A stretch of DNA of 64,000 nt from Diabrotica undecimpunctata (taxonomy: Eukaryota; Arthropoda; Insecta; Coleoptera; Chrysomelidae). Positions 22,280-33,960 of this stretch are shown piece by piece (position 1 is the first letter of the stretch; the number at the start of each line of letters is the position of its first letter). The DNA lies in contig NC_092811.1 in assembly GCF_040954645.1 (NCBI RefSeq), positions 122,967,411 through 123,031,410 on the forward strand. The letters are read 5' to 3'. The translations under genes were made by a program, and so were the position numbers. The notes beneath the pieces are model-generated. The model ran no database searches. It had not been told where the DNA came from and saw only the letters and a list, made by a program, of their open reading frames with translations.

Positions 22280-23030
22280 CCAGACATCATACCTGAATCA
22301 GCATTTGCACCCAGTCTTATAACGCATATTGAAGAAAATGTGTTAGAACCACTAGACGTCGACGATAACAACGTAAATAAGCCATCAACTACTACAATTG
22401 ATGAAAACGGTCCCTGCACAAGTGGAATAAGTAATAAAAAAATCAACAAAACGTCTTCGTTTATATAGCGAGTCATCTCATTCTGAATCAGATTTCAGTG
22501 TTTATGATAGTACATCTGATGATATAAACAGCAAAGATGAAAATATGGTAACATTCACTCCCGAAAAAGTTCCAGAACCAGACACTTCTTTTAAAGGTAT
22601 GGGCTTACTGATTTCGCCCCTAATCAAGATAACTGCTACAAAGCGAAAACCAGCAATTAATAGCAAAGCTCAAGAAGTAACGAAGGATTTATTTTCCACG
22701 TCGATAGAAAAACCACCCAAAGGTAAAAGTAACAAAGAACCTTCCAAACAACAAGAAAAATCCAAAGACAAAAACAAAGAACAGGAAGAAAAGAAAATAA
22801 ACAAACATCAAAAAGAACAAGACAATCTGAACAAAGAAAATAAAGAAAAGAAAATAAACAAGAATTTAAAAAGTAGTGAATCATGGTTCTGTCATGTATG
22901 TAATGAAGACCGCCGGGCTGACATGAGATTATGTCTTGCATATGGCTAATACGTACATGAAGAGTGTGTGGGTCTTACTAAACATGATAAGGATAAATTC
23001 ATATGCCCCAATTGTTCTCAAAAATAGTAA
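22277..23030 (+). pseudogene. pogo transposase C-terminus with PHD-like finger
   Basis: It resumes as NPDIIPESAFAPSLITHI after the RTE, then an acidic/Ser-rich linker broken by a frameshift near 22465. From 22545 come TFTPEKVPEP and a long Lys/Glu-rich stretch (KQQEKSKDKNKEQEEKK). The end is a PHD-type zinc finger: WFCHVCNEDRRADMRLC, then a stop at 22947 where a conserved residue is expected, then YVHEECVGLTKHDKDKFICP and NC. C-terminal zinc fingers of this kind are seen in insect pogo-like transposases. Inactive copy. Confidence 0.7.
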
Positions 23031-23347
23031 ATGTCTCACATTAGTTTTTTAAATGTTAAGGTTCAATATTATTACTTATTTTTATTAACAAAATACCTGT
23101 TTCTTTTATTGCCAGTACTGTGGCAATATTAAGGGTATAGGTTCCAAATATTGCCAGTTGGCAATTGTTTAAAAAAAAAGAAGAATATACATTTTTTGAT
23201 TTTTTTATTTTTATAATTGTTTAGAAATTAGACTATAAACATGTTTGTTACTTGTTTAATAAATTTACAGGTTATTTCAAATAATTTGTATTTACGTAAT
23301 AAAAAATAAAAAGTCTTAGCATGGCAATATTTAGCTCACTTACTTTA

Positions 23348-23581
23348 CAAAATCGTCCATTTTTACTTCATCAAAAAAATGACTGCTTGTTCGTTCATAT
23401 AAAATTTGATTTAAATAACCGGGAACATATTCTGCCCAAGTATTGAGCTATTAACCTATTGAGTATGTATTAGATACAAGATTTGCTTTTTTTTGTGATA
23501 CCTACATATTGCTGGTTTCAAAGGCAGTGGCGCAGAGCCAAGACATATTTTATCAGTTATGCAGTGGCGTTGCAATATTAA
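23348..23581. other. Short spacer
   Basis: Sequence between the pogo right end and the piggyBac left end. Nothing recognisable. Confidence 0.4.
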
Positions 23582-25190
23582 CCTTTCAGAGTTAACGTGC
23601 GGACTATGAGTCCGCTTGTCGAATTATTTGTCGATTTCTGACGATTAATCATAATTTCGTTTATATCTTAAGCGAAGGGATACTCTATTCAATACAGTTG
23701 TGAGAGTTGTCTAGTGCATTTAGTTGTGCTGCTATATTGAATTGCAGAACGTGAGTCCGCACGTTATACAAGTTGTCATACATCTCCAGGTAAGACTCAA
23801 TTTTAAAATATTTTATTTCTGGGTCAAATAAAAAATATTTACGTAATTTATAATTGGGAGTATGTTTTCTGTATATTTGATTGATATAAACTTATTTTTA
23901 TACAGATTTTTTTAATATGAGTTTTGAAAAACAACAAGCGTATATTGAAAAGCTTCATGCGGAATTTCTCTCTGATTCTGAGGCAGAAGTTGAACCTGTC
24001 GATGACGATGTTAGTTGGAAAGGAGATTTCGAAGATATACAGAACCACGACACCGACGAAGAAATTGAGGAACCAATTTCAGAAGTCTTGAATGTTCCAC
24101 AAAGAGTGCTGCATTTCATTGGTAAGGATGGAACAACTAAATGGAAGAAACATGTAGGAAAACGCCGGATACGAACTGGTAGTGACAATTTACCGAAGGT
24201 AAAAATTTCTGGAGTAACTAGGGAAGTACGACAAGAGCATCAAAGATTTGGAGTTGTTTTTTTACTGAAGAGATTCTGTAAACCATTGTAGACAACACGA
24301 ATATCTTTATTGAACTGTGTTCTTACAATCTCAGTAACAAATCTACAAAAAAGACAGATATTTTAGAACTTGGGCACTATTGGGTCTTTTATATATAGCT
24401 GCGGTAACCAAAAATACCCACAGAAATGCAGAAGATCTCTTTAGGACAAACGGCTCATCGCCAAAAATTTTTAGATCGACGATGTTCCATGGACGGTTCA
24501 AGTTTTTGCTCAGACACATCCGTTTTGATGATAAACGAACACGATTAGAGAGGCAAAATATGACACATTGGCAGCTGTGAAAGAATTCTTTGATTCGTTT
24601 AATTCAAATTTACCTAAACATTTTTCATTATCAGCATATACAACGGTAGATGTAAAACTGTAAGCTTTTCGTTGCAGGTGTGTCTTTAGGGTATATATGC
24701 CGAATAAACCTAATAAATACGGCATAAAAATCTACGCGTTAGTAGACACTAAGTAGACGCAAATCTAGAGGTGTACGTTGGACAACAGCCACCTGGCTCA
24801 TATAAAGTTGATACGAGCAATATTTCCCTCGTTCTTCATCTCTGCAGTCCTATATCTGGTTCTCACAGAAATGTAACAATGGACAATTTTTTACGAACCT
24901 CAGCTTGGCCAATCTTCTTTTGAACGAACATCAGCTGACTATGACAGGCACTATGAGAAAAAACAAAAGGGAGCTTCCACTTCAATTTACTGATCCTAAG
25001 AGACCAGAAAAAACAAGTATGTTTGCTTTTAAAGAAAAATGTACGATTGTGTAGTATATACCCAGAAAAAACAAAAACGTTGTTTTACTCTCAACGATGC
25101 ACCTCGATGATTTGCTAGACGAATTAACGGACAAGCCAGAAATCATCATTGACTATACTTCCCTCCTAAGCCAAAATGACGTAAGTGAAT
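23582..25190 (+). mobile_element. piggyBac-like transposon, left part, decayed
   Basis: The left end is TTAA (23578-23581) followed by CCTTTCAGAGTTAACGTGCG, with a small internal palindrome GCGGACTATGAGTCCGC; both are usual for piggyBac. The transposase starts at 23917 (MSFEKQQAYIEK) with an acidic N-terminus, open to 24291. In later frames come GLLYIAAVTKNTHRNAEDLF, FRSTMFHGRFKFLLRHIRFD, LPKHFSLSAYTTVD, KPNKYGIKIYALVDTK and VVLLSTMHLDD with KPEIIIDY: the piggyBac DDE domain in proper order. Many frameshifts. I did not find a right TTAA end. Confidence 0.75.
23917..24291 (+). pseudogene. piggyBac transposase N-terminal ORF
   Basis: 124 residues, acidic (FLSDSEAEVEPVDDD, DTDEEIEEPISE) with the conserved GKDGTTKWKKH segment seen before the catalytic domain of piggyBac transposases. 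It stops where a frameshift separates it from the DDE domain at 24300-25180. Confidence 0.65.
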
Positions 25191-25489
25191 ATTTCGCCAA
25201 TTTTGCGTCAAAGGTTGTGTAGGGTTTTTATACTTATTCCCATCAAATTTACTAAGAAAAACAGACGTATCTCACATGAAACCGCTTCAAAACTACTAAT
25301 AAAATATCTCGTATCTCAAAAGTAGCTGTAAAACTTTGTCAAATTTGACTTAACTCTATTTTTCTAAGCTAAATTAACCTATCTCAGAGATAAGTTAATT
25401 TGGCTTAGGAAATGATATAATCTAGACATGCGTATTTTATGCTTAAGGGTGAATAGACGATCTGCAAATATAAAGGTGAATCAGTTGAA

Positions 25490-26760
25490 ACAGGACTTTA
25501 TAACGTAGCTGTTACAAATGAAATCGTAAATAATGTTGATACTAATGTTGATATTACTAAAAAAGGTACAGCTAGGAAAAGAAAAAAAATTCGAGTTATT
25601 TGTTGGTGACAGAAAAAAAACTAAAATTTCGTAGAATGGTAGAAAATCACTCTGTCAAACGTAGTTGCTCAGAAAATAAGTGCAGACTAAAATGTGTTAG
25701 CAAAATTCCAGAAGATAGACAGTTTGTTTTAAATGAAGAATTCTGGAAACTGGAACCCTCCAAAGAAAGAAAAGCTTTCAAACTGCACCATATTTCAACA
25801 TATTCTGTGAAACAAAGAACAACAGAATCCAGTGCTGAACCATATAAGAGGAACAACACACATACATATACTTAAGGATGGTACTATGCAGAAAGTTTGT
25901 AAGGTATTCTTTCTCGGTACCCCACATGCGGTACATGCATTAGGAGTTTCACATAATTCTATCGCCCACCAGACAAGAAAGGGACGCATATTCCACATAA
26001 GAACCTAAATGACCAAGTAATTCGTGACCATATGTCCTACAAGTCGTCAATTTATCATTACAGGAGAGAACATGCTCCCCATCGACTTTAATTACCCAGC
26101 GATCTTAGCTTTTCTTTGATGCATAAAGATTACATTTTAAGAAATCGAGGAACTCCATGTTCATACGAACATTGAGGGTAGTGGCAAAGTAACTTAATAT
26201 TTCTATTGTAAAATTGGGACATAAGGAATGCGAAATTTGTGAAACTTTCAACTTGCACAATCCAAGCCATAAAACGATACCATTGACAATGAATGTAATA
26301 CACAGGATGGAAGTTTCACATAGAAAGAGCCACAAAATCACGTGCAAGATATCGTGATGATGCCAAAAAGACTACAACAGCGCTGATACAACTAGTGTAA
26401 TATACTGTGCAGATTTGGAGGAGGCAATAATGCTGCCAAGATGAGAAATGTTTAAAACCGCAATTTTGATCAGCCGCCTAACAGTATACAATGAAAGCTT
26501 TGTTCCAGTGGGGAAAAACTAAAAATTGCAGACCTTTTGCCGCTCTCCCAAATGAAAAGAAGGACCAATTTTTTTTGTGCCCCGAAATTGTCTAGCTACA
26601 TGATAATTTTGGATGCGTCTCTCTTTGATTTGAAGAAGTTGTAAAACGTGCTGATAATACCCATTAAAATGTACGGAGTGCTATCAAAATGTTGTGAACC
26701 GATATTATTCAGATTTTCTTACTAGTAAACGGCGTATTTGCATTTTTATCATGTTACATT
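25490..26760 (+). pseudogene. Relic of a Cys-rich transposon-like protein family
   Basis: Several frames carry blocks that I associate with a common arthropod repeat-borne protein family: a basic KKGTARKRKK, a Cys-rich CSENKCRLKCVSKIPEDRQF, FWKLEPSKERKAFKLHHIST, then TMQKVCKVFFLGTPHAVHAL and YNESFVPVGK. The order fits the family's pattern of Cys-rich N-terminus, 'VCKxFFL' block and downstream nuclease-like domain, but stops are frequent and the catalytic residues are not visible. Family identity is from memory and low in certainty. Confidence 0.35.
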
Positions 26761-27667
26761 TTATAAGTCACCCTCCTCAATTTCTTGTCAAAGTATACTT
26801 TTTTATTTACTATAATGGTATACAGTCGATCACTTTGAATTTTACCCAAGTGAGAAGAAAATAGTTTTGTATATTCGATGCATACAATGTAAATAGGAGC
26901 ATCTTAACAATATATTCAACACAAATTCCCAAGGCACATAGGGTTGAGTGGACATGATTTAATGTTATCTTTAACGTTATCTTTACTCAACATTGACGTT
27001 TTTGATGAAGCAAAATGTCCTCTCCTGCTGAACTAGCAACTAACGAATATATTTAATAAACGAACATATCGAAACAACACAAAGATACGACTTAAAATAT
27101 AACTCTTTAACAAACGTCACAGACGTTGACCTAAACTTTAATATACCGAACAATAAGATATGTATATTGGTCAAAATATTTTACTTAAAAAACTGCCAAA
27201 GTTTTCGTACCACTTGAATTTCTTGTTCAACTGTATTTTTAGTGTTCTAGCTGGTCAAATTTAAACATTGTATAACAGAAAATAAGAATGTGTCATAATA
27301 GAGATGTATAATATGAAATAGACAAACATAATGTTCATAATGAATCAACCGTTCATAAAGATTTAGTGAAAGCACTAACGAAAAAAGCAAAGAAAGACAA
27401 TTTAGATATTGGTAACACTGTCTGTTCTGCACACATATTTTTGTAAGTATTGTATTAAGTAGACACATTGAGAGTAACACTTCAGTTTTTATATAACCAT
27501 CCATCCAAATTTAAAAAAAGACCACCCGAGATTCTGCAGTCCAGCGCACTGGATAAATTTTACAACAAATTTACTAACAACAAATTTTACATACACACAC
27601 ACTATTCAAATAATTGATAAAATTACATTTTAACACTGTATCATCATATCATACCAAGCACCTTTAA
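26761..27667. other. No gene seen
   Basis: AT-rich sequence with no recognisable coding or repeat feature. Confidence 0.5.
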
Positions 27668-28578
27668 ATAAGTATTTCTTCTTCTTCTTCTTCCTCTCTA
27701 TAAGCAATTCCGCTTGTTCGTTGGAGGATTAATACCTCTATGGAAGGGTGTCACTTATCTTTTGCGCGCTCGTCCGAAAACTTCTTTTGCCGATTGGTCA
27801 CGTATCTCTTGCTATTTTGACGACACGGGTCTCCTCTATTCTGCTTACGTGGTTATTTCATTATTTTATTCTTTTTTTTTCTATTTTGTGTCCATTCATT
27901 TATACACTGCACGTTACATTTTCCTCTAATGTCTTCATTTATCTTTCGATCTCTCAGCTTATTTCCTGTAATTGTTCTCAGTACTCTCATCTCTGCCGTT
28001 TCCAGTAGCCTTTGCGTTGTGGCTGGGTCGGGTCTTGTTTCTGAGGCATATGCCATTATTGGTCTTACACTGGCTTCATAAATTCTTGACTTAATCTCAG
28101 CGTTAATCTGTCTGTTTCGCCATATAGTGTTATAAAGTCATTCTGCCAGTCTATTTGGTTTTTGGACTTGATCTCTCACTTCTTTGTCCAGGTCTCCATA
28201 GCTAGACAGTGTAATTCCCAGGTATTTTATTTCCATTACTTGTTCAATACTGATGCCATAAATTTCTATTTTACATCTGGTTGGTTCTTTGCTGATAACT
28301 ATTGTTTAAGTTTTCTGAGATGAGATTGTCATATTAAATTATTTTGCTCTTATGTTAAATCTGTGGACCAGTCTTAGCAGACTATCTTCATCTTGGGCTA
28401 TCAATATTGCTTCGTCGGCGTACCAGATTATTTTTATTTCTTTGTTTCCCATTCTGTATCCTCTTTCTTTGCTGACGCTTTTAATGATTTCATCCATGAT
28501 CAAATTGAAGAGCATGGGACTCAATGAATTCCCTTTTCTTATTCCGCTGCCTATTTTTATAGATTCTGTAAGTTGGCC
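27668..28578 (-). pseudogene. Non-LTR retrotransposon, minus strand, C-terminal part (split host copy)
   Basis: On the minus strand: TESIKIGSGIRKGNSLSP and MLFNLIMDEIIK, then the catalytic box IIWYADEAILIAQDEDS (D-to-E change in YADD), KYLGITLSSYGDLDKEV and AYASETRPDPATTQRLLETA, ending in a (GAAGAA)n tail at 27675-27690. The altered YADE box and frame breaks mean it is dead. Its upstream half lies at 31037-31440, because another retrotransposon inserted into it at 28579-31036. Confidence 0.8.
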
Positions 28579-28583
28579 AAATA

Positions 28584-29933
28584 ATGACAATTACAGAAGA
28601 TCATTACTTGCGAGAGACCGTCGGATTATATGGACTTGGCCAAAGAAATGACAGAGGAGAACGCTTGCTACACTTTTGTATAGACAACAACCTGTTTGTT
28701 ACTAATACAGGCTTTCAACATCACCCAAGACGACTATACACTTGGATATCACCAGGAAATAGATACAGAAATCAGATAGATTTTATACTGGTAAAAACCT
28801 GTTGGAGGAGCGCTGTTAAGGATGTTAAGACCTATCCAGGAAAAGATTGTAATAGCGACCATCAATTTTTATCAGCTGAATTCCGCATGAAGTTAAGAAA
28901 CAGTCCAAAAACAGGAAATACAACAACTAAATGGCATCTAAGATATAACGATCCGTACAAAAAAGCCGCAATGCAAAAGCTATGTGACCTCAAACAATCA
29001 TTAAATCCAGAAGAGTTCTCAAATAGCATATGGACAAGAACAAAATCCATATTGCATAATGCTGCGAAAAACATTAAGAGTGATAGAGAAGAAAGAAGGA
29101 AACAATGGATAACAGACTCCACGTGGACTAAAATACAGGAGAGGAACTGCTTAAAAGCCACAGGACTGACCAGTGAAAGTGATAAAGAGGCCTATAAAGC
29201 GCTGAACGGTCAAATAAAGCGACTCTGCAAAAAGGACAAGAACACACACTTGAACAAAATCTGCATGGAAATAGAAGGGCATAAAACCAAAACTGAGACC
29301 AGAGACATGTTTAAAAAAATAAAGCAGATAACACGTTCCCTTACACCAAACTACCTTGCTATCAAAGATGATAACGGAACTTTACTCCCTTCTAAAAAAG
29401 ATATTTTACACAGATGGAAAGAATACTGTGGACGACTGATGATGGAGGAAAGCACAGATGCCCCATCCCAACAAGAAGATGCCAGTTTTGTGACGGAACC
29501 TGACGTACTCAAAAGTGAAGTTGAAGCAGCAATTATGAGGCAAAAAAGTCAGAAAGCTGCCGGCCCAGATAACATACCTATTGAAATGATTTGGGCCCTA
29601 GATGACGTTGGAGTGGATATAATACATCAAATTTGTCAAAGAGTGTGGGAGACAGGTAAATGGCCTGAGGACTGGACACAATCACTATATATTCCCATAC
29701 ATAAAAAGGAAGCGAAAGATTTATGTAGCAACTATCGCACAATTGCTCTAATTGCGCATTGCAGTAAGATACTCTTACACATAATTCTCGAGAGGATAAA
29801 GCCCTTTTTACTACTTAACATTGCGGAGCAACAAGAAGTTTTCGTCCCCGGACGTGGTACTAGAGAACAAATTTTAAACGTACGGCAGCTTGTAGAAAAA
29901 TCCAGAGAATTCTACATCACAACATATTTGTGA
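28584..29933 (+). pseudogene. RTE ORF2: endonuclease C-terminal part and first half of RT
   Basis: The APE-type endonuclease C-terminus is clear: LYGLGQRNDRGERLLHFCID, TGFQHHPRRLYTWISPG, YRNQIDFILVK and the catalytic-His region GKDCNSDHQFLSAEF (SDH motif). A linker follows, then the RT start: KSQKAAGPDNIPIEMIWALD, WTQSLYIPIHKKEAKDLCSN and YRTIALIAHCSKILLHIILE, then FVPGRGTREQILNVRQLV. A stop at 29931 ends this part; the next box (YSKAFDLVNW) follows in frame after it. 449 residues are open, so the copy is fairly young. Confidence 0.85.
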
Positions 29934-29991
29934 TTCATAAATTATAGTAAAGCTTTCGATTTGGTCAACTGGACTAAATTTTAACAGGTTT

Positions 29992-30987
29992 TTGTCTGAA
30001 ATGGGAGTCCCCAATCATCTAATACTGCTAATTAAAAGCCTGTACAATAACAATTATGCCAGAGTTAGAATAAATGAGGAACTAACCGATAGTTTCAGGG
30101 TCGCAAAGGGCGTGAGACAAGGCTGCATACTAAGCCCAATTCTATTTAACATCTATGGTGAATGGATAATACGGAAAGCTACTGAGGACTGGAACGGTGG
30201 CATCACCATTGGCGGGAAGAAGATTTGCAACTTGAGATATTCAGATGATACTACTATCCTCGCTAGTTCTGAAGCTGAATTGATTCACCTGCTACAACGG
30301 ATAGAAGACTTAAGCTTAACGATGGGCCTTAAAATAAACAGAGATAAAACAAGAATCATGATAATTGACAGAGCTAACAACAATCAAAATCATCTGGTCA
30401 TGATAAACAATATCGCTGTTGTAGATAAATTTGTGTATCTGGGCTCATTAGTAACCAACAAAGGAGGCTGTACTGAAGAAATAAAGCGGCGGTCAGCAAT
30501 CGCAAAAAGCGCTATGGCAAAATTAACAAAAATTTGGAAAAGCCATGAAATAACTACCGATACAAAAATGAGACTAGTAAGAAGTCTAGTTTTTCCAGTG
30601 TTTACTTATGCATCGGAATGCTAGACCCTTACTGAGAAAGACAAAAAGAACATAGATGTATTTGAGATGTACTGCTGGAGACGAATGCTGAGAATACCAT
30701 GGGTGGCCCGAAGAACAAATGAATCCATACTGGACCAGCTAAACATAAAGAAAAGACTAAGAACACAAATATCAGAACAAATAATAAGCTATTTTGGACA
30801 TGTGCTTCGAAGAAATGGTCTTGAAAAACTTACCATCCAGGGAAAAGTAGACGGCAAAAGTAATAGAGGTAGATCTCCCACACGATACACGGACCATATT
30901 GTTGCTACCATTGGCACTCCATTGTCAGAATGTGCTAGAATGACAGAAGATAGAAAAACGTGGAGGAACATTGGGAAATTTAGCTAA
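29992..30987 (+). pseudogene. RTE ORF2: second half of RT and C-terminal region
   Basis: It contains RVAKGVRQGCILSPILFN, the catalytic box LRYSDDTTILASSEAE (YSDD; usually YADD), KINRDKTRIMI and KFVYLGSLVTNKGGCTEEIK. A stop at 30622 follows ASEC, then YCWRRMLRIPWVARRTNES and YFGHVLRRNGLEKLTIQGKV with a basic end NRGRSPTRYTDH. Two stops break the copy. The 3' tail is (AAGAAG). Confidence 0.85.
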
Positions 30988-31036
30988 TAGCTTCATGATA
31001 TCACGATACCTGCATCAGGTTAACGACTAAGAAGAA

Positions 31037-31440
31037 GTAAGTTGTCCATCTATTCTGACTTCCACTTTGTTGTTTTGGTAGATGTTTTCGATAGTTTTTA
31101 TAATATTTAGGGGAACTTCTCTATTATACAGAAGATGGATTACATCTTTGAGTCTTACTCTGTCAAACGCTTTCTTTAGGTCAATCAGACATAGAAATGT
31201 TGGTCTATTATACTCTAGTAATTTCTCAGTAATTTGCTTTATAACGAATATTGCATCTATACACGACCTTCCACTACAAAAACTTTAGCTTTTATTAGCA
31301 CTTTAAAATGTTAGTTGTAAGTTTTAGGGTAGTATTTATATACCTCTGTAGTTTTCTGGCTGTTTTTATCTCCTTTTTTGAATAGTAGAATTAGTTCAAT
31401 TGTTCTCCATTCTTTCCGGTAATAAATATTTGACTTATGT
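31037..31440 (-). pseudogene. Upstream half of the split minus-strand retrotransposon
   Basis: The minus strand reads EWRTIELILLFKKGDK, then after breaks FLCLIDLKKAFDRVRLKDV, NREVPLNIIKTIENIYQNNK and VEVRIDGQL, and this continues directly into TESIKIGSGIRKG at 28578. These are the RT finger and palm blocks that precede the 28339-28590 part. The junction confirms that the 28579-31036 element split one coding unit. Confidence 0.75.
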
Positions 31441-32264
31441 AAACTCCTATTTTGATAAATACAAACACAATACTGCTAAAATATCATGTATATTATAAAC
31501 ACTACGATATAGTATTCCTTTTATTACCAGAACCATTTTGCAGAGGGTCGCATCAAGTCTAAATGAAGACGATTTAATTTTTTTCCATCAATAGTTATTC
31601 TGTTTTTGTTTGAGTTAAGCATTTTAAAGGTGTTTTGTCATTGTCGCGTACTTGGGGGTAAGGCACCCGCACAATTTACAATCTTATTCTACTTTTTTAG
31701 TCAAAAAAGCGCAGCTCAAGGTGCGATACCAAAAGTAATAAAGGGCTAAGCCACTCAGAAAAATATAGAATGTCAATCGCCTTCTCCAATATCAATGGGA
31801 ACTCCAAGTAGTTTTATATATAAAAAAAATAGATGTCTAGCTAACACTCATGTCACTACTGCTTTAAATAAGGCAACATATACATGAATATAAAGAGTAC
31901 CAACATTTGCAAGTTAAATTTAACTTGATGGAAATATATTACTGGATCAAGTAATTGCAGAAAGTTATGCATAGGGTAAAAAAGCAACAGATCGCTATAC
32001 AATAAATCTGAATGAAGTCTATTGAGTTTTGGTCGAGATCTACACAAAGATTAAGACCAAAAATAGTGAAAAATTAGAGAAATTCTTAAATAATGGGGAT
32101 CCAACATAAAAGAGTTACTTAACAACATTTGAACCATACAACTCTTATAGAAAAATAGGGCTTAAGTAAAAACTGAATAAAATAAAAGATTCTGACAAAC
32201 CACAAGTAAAAGACTCTTAAAAAGATCAGTAAACAGATATAGAATTAGGGCGATTAAGCATCTT
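31441..32264. other. No gene seen
   Basis: AT-rich. Open frames here have no motifs. Confidence 0.5.
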
Positions 32265-33960
32265 CATCTACCAGTTGTAGGTAATTTCAAAGTCAGAATG
32301 AAGAAGGTTACGAGTAAGTCGATGAAGAAGTATGATGTTAGAAAACTGAAAGATCCCAATGTTTGATTGAAGGTGAGTGAAAAACACAATAGAAAGGTGC
32401 TAAAATGCAGAAATGTAGGAACTATAGAGGAAAGTCTGACCATCATACAAGAAACAGTGAGAGAAATAAAAGGACAACAACACCTGAAGAACAATATAGA
32501 GAAACGGAAATCGTGGATGACCGATGAAATACATGAACTTATGGATCAGAGAAAAAAAAACAAAGAAAATCTCCAAGAATATAAGAGAATACATACCATC
32601 GTCAGAAAGAAGATAAGAGAAGCTAAAGAGAAACAAAAAACAGAACAATGGCACGAAATAGAGGAGTATCGGAGTCGATATGATAACTTCAATGTCCATC
32701 GAAAGGTGAAGGAAATAGCTGGAAAGTTCTGAAAACGCAACACCGGAAAATAACAGATGAAGGCAATTTTACCATAACCAAAGAAGATAAAAAAAATATG
32801 GGAAGAATACTTCGAGAAACTTTTCCACGACCTGGATAATATAAGAACTCACCATTGAAGAAAATTCAGGTCCCGAAATCCTACCAGAAGAAATAACGGC
32901 AGCCGTCAGATAAATGAAGGATAGAAAGGCACACCGGAACTTGATGAAATTCTTGCAGAACTGCTGAAGCTATTAGATGCAGAACAAATAAAAATCATAA
33001 CTGAAATATTTAATCAAATATATAGGACAGGAAAAATACCAGTAGAGTGGGACAAATCGGAGTTCGTGCCATTGCCCAAAAAACCAGGAGTAAAAGTTTG
33101 TGAAGACTATAGGAGCATAAGCCTAATGAGCTATCTGCCGAAGCTGTTTTTAAAAGTCACCCACAAAAGAATTTACCGGAAATGCGAGTAACAAATTGCA
33201 CCCAATCAGTTTGGATTTGTGAACGCCGTTGGTACGAGGGAAGCTTTATTTAGCGTGCAGGTGGAATGTAGAAATGTTAGCTGTGATGTTTTTGCATACC
33301 TGATTGACTACAAGAAGGCTTTCGATAGAGTCAGGCATGAACAAATTGTGGAAGTGCTGAATTCTGAATTCTGAATGAAATCTTAAGGGGAGTGAGACAG
33401 GGGTGCATAATTTCACCACTGATATTCAACCTGTACTCGGAGCACATTTGAAGAGGCTGTAAAAGATATTGATGAAGGCATCTCAATAAATGGAGTCAAG
33501 CTCAATAACCTGCGGTATGCAAATGGTACAATAGTGTTTTCCAATACCATAAAAGGGCTGCAAAACTTAATGAACAAAATAACGGAAAGGAGTAGAACAT
33601 ATGGACTAGATATAAACACCAGCAAAACCAAGCTAATGATCATCATCAAGGAAAACATAACTAAAAGCAAATCTGTATGTGAACCAAATGAGAATTCAAC
33701 TTGTCTCACAGTACAACTACTTAAGAACTACAAAATCAATGAGTCGTGGGACAATACCCAAGAGAATAAATGTCGCATCTGAAAGGCAAAAAGTGCATTC
33801 TTGACTATGGGCTCTGTGTTCAAGAGCCATGGCCTCACCCTAGAAACAAAAATAAGGCTCCTTAAATGTTACGTGTATTCAGTGATTGTGTACTGTGTAG
33901 AAACGTGGACTAATTTTCACATATAGAGGAAATTAACAAAAGGAAAATGTTCAACAACAG
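32265..33960 (+). pseudogene. RTE-like retrotransposon, middle and RT, heavily decayed
   Basis: It starts in the endonuclease-RT linker with KKYDVRKLKDPNV, continues to KSWMTDEIHELMDQRKKNK and IREAKEKQKTEQWHEIEEY (a coiled linker typical for this family), VHRKVKEIAGKF, and then in changing frames AELLKLLDAEQIKIITEIFN, PLPKKPGVKVCEDYRSISL, FGFVNAVGTREALFS, LIDYKKAFDRVRHEQIVEV, VRQGCIISPLIFN and AFFTMG-like thumb residues. Many frameshifts; no clear tail. The catalytic box has decayed to RYANGTIVF (usually YADDT). Confidence 0.75.

Larger units (their letters stand above)
17258..23345 (+). mobile_element. pogo/Tigger-type DNA transposon with nested RTE insertions
   Basis: Terminal inverted repeats are AGGTAAGTGCGCCAAGTATT at 17258 and AAGTAAGTGAGCTAAATATT (complement) ending at 23345. 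Both are flanked by TA (17256-17257 and 23346-23347). Subterminal copies of an AATATTGCCA motif occur near 17285, 17630, 17656, 23120 and 23148 and may be transposase-binding sites. Without the nested RTE (18798-22276 plus one 11 bp duplication) the element would be about 2.6 kb, a normal pogo size. Inside lie a DDE_1 transposase and a C-terminal PHD-like finger. Confidence 0.85.
28579..31036 (+). mobile_element. RTE-like retrotransposon inserted antisense into another copy
   Basis: It is flanked by an imperfect 11 bp target duplication GTAAGTTGGCC (28568-28578) and GTAAGTTGTCC (31037-31047). It is the longest non-LTR coding remnant in the window, covering the C-terminal half of the endonuclease, a complete RT and the C-terminal region, and ending GACTAAGAAGAAG. 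It is 5'-truncated inside the endonuclease. Confidence 0.85.

Noticed and set aside
27675..27690. (GAA)n / (CTT)n as an independent microsatellite
   Set aside because: Better explained as the 3' tail of the minus-strand retrotransposon.
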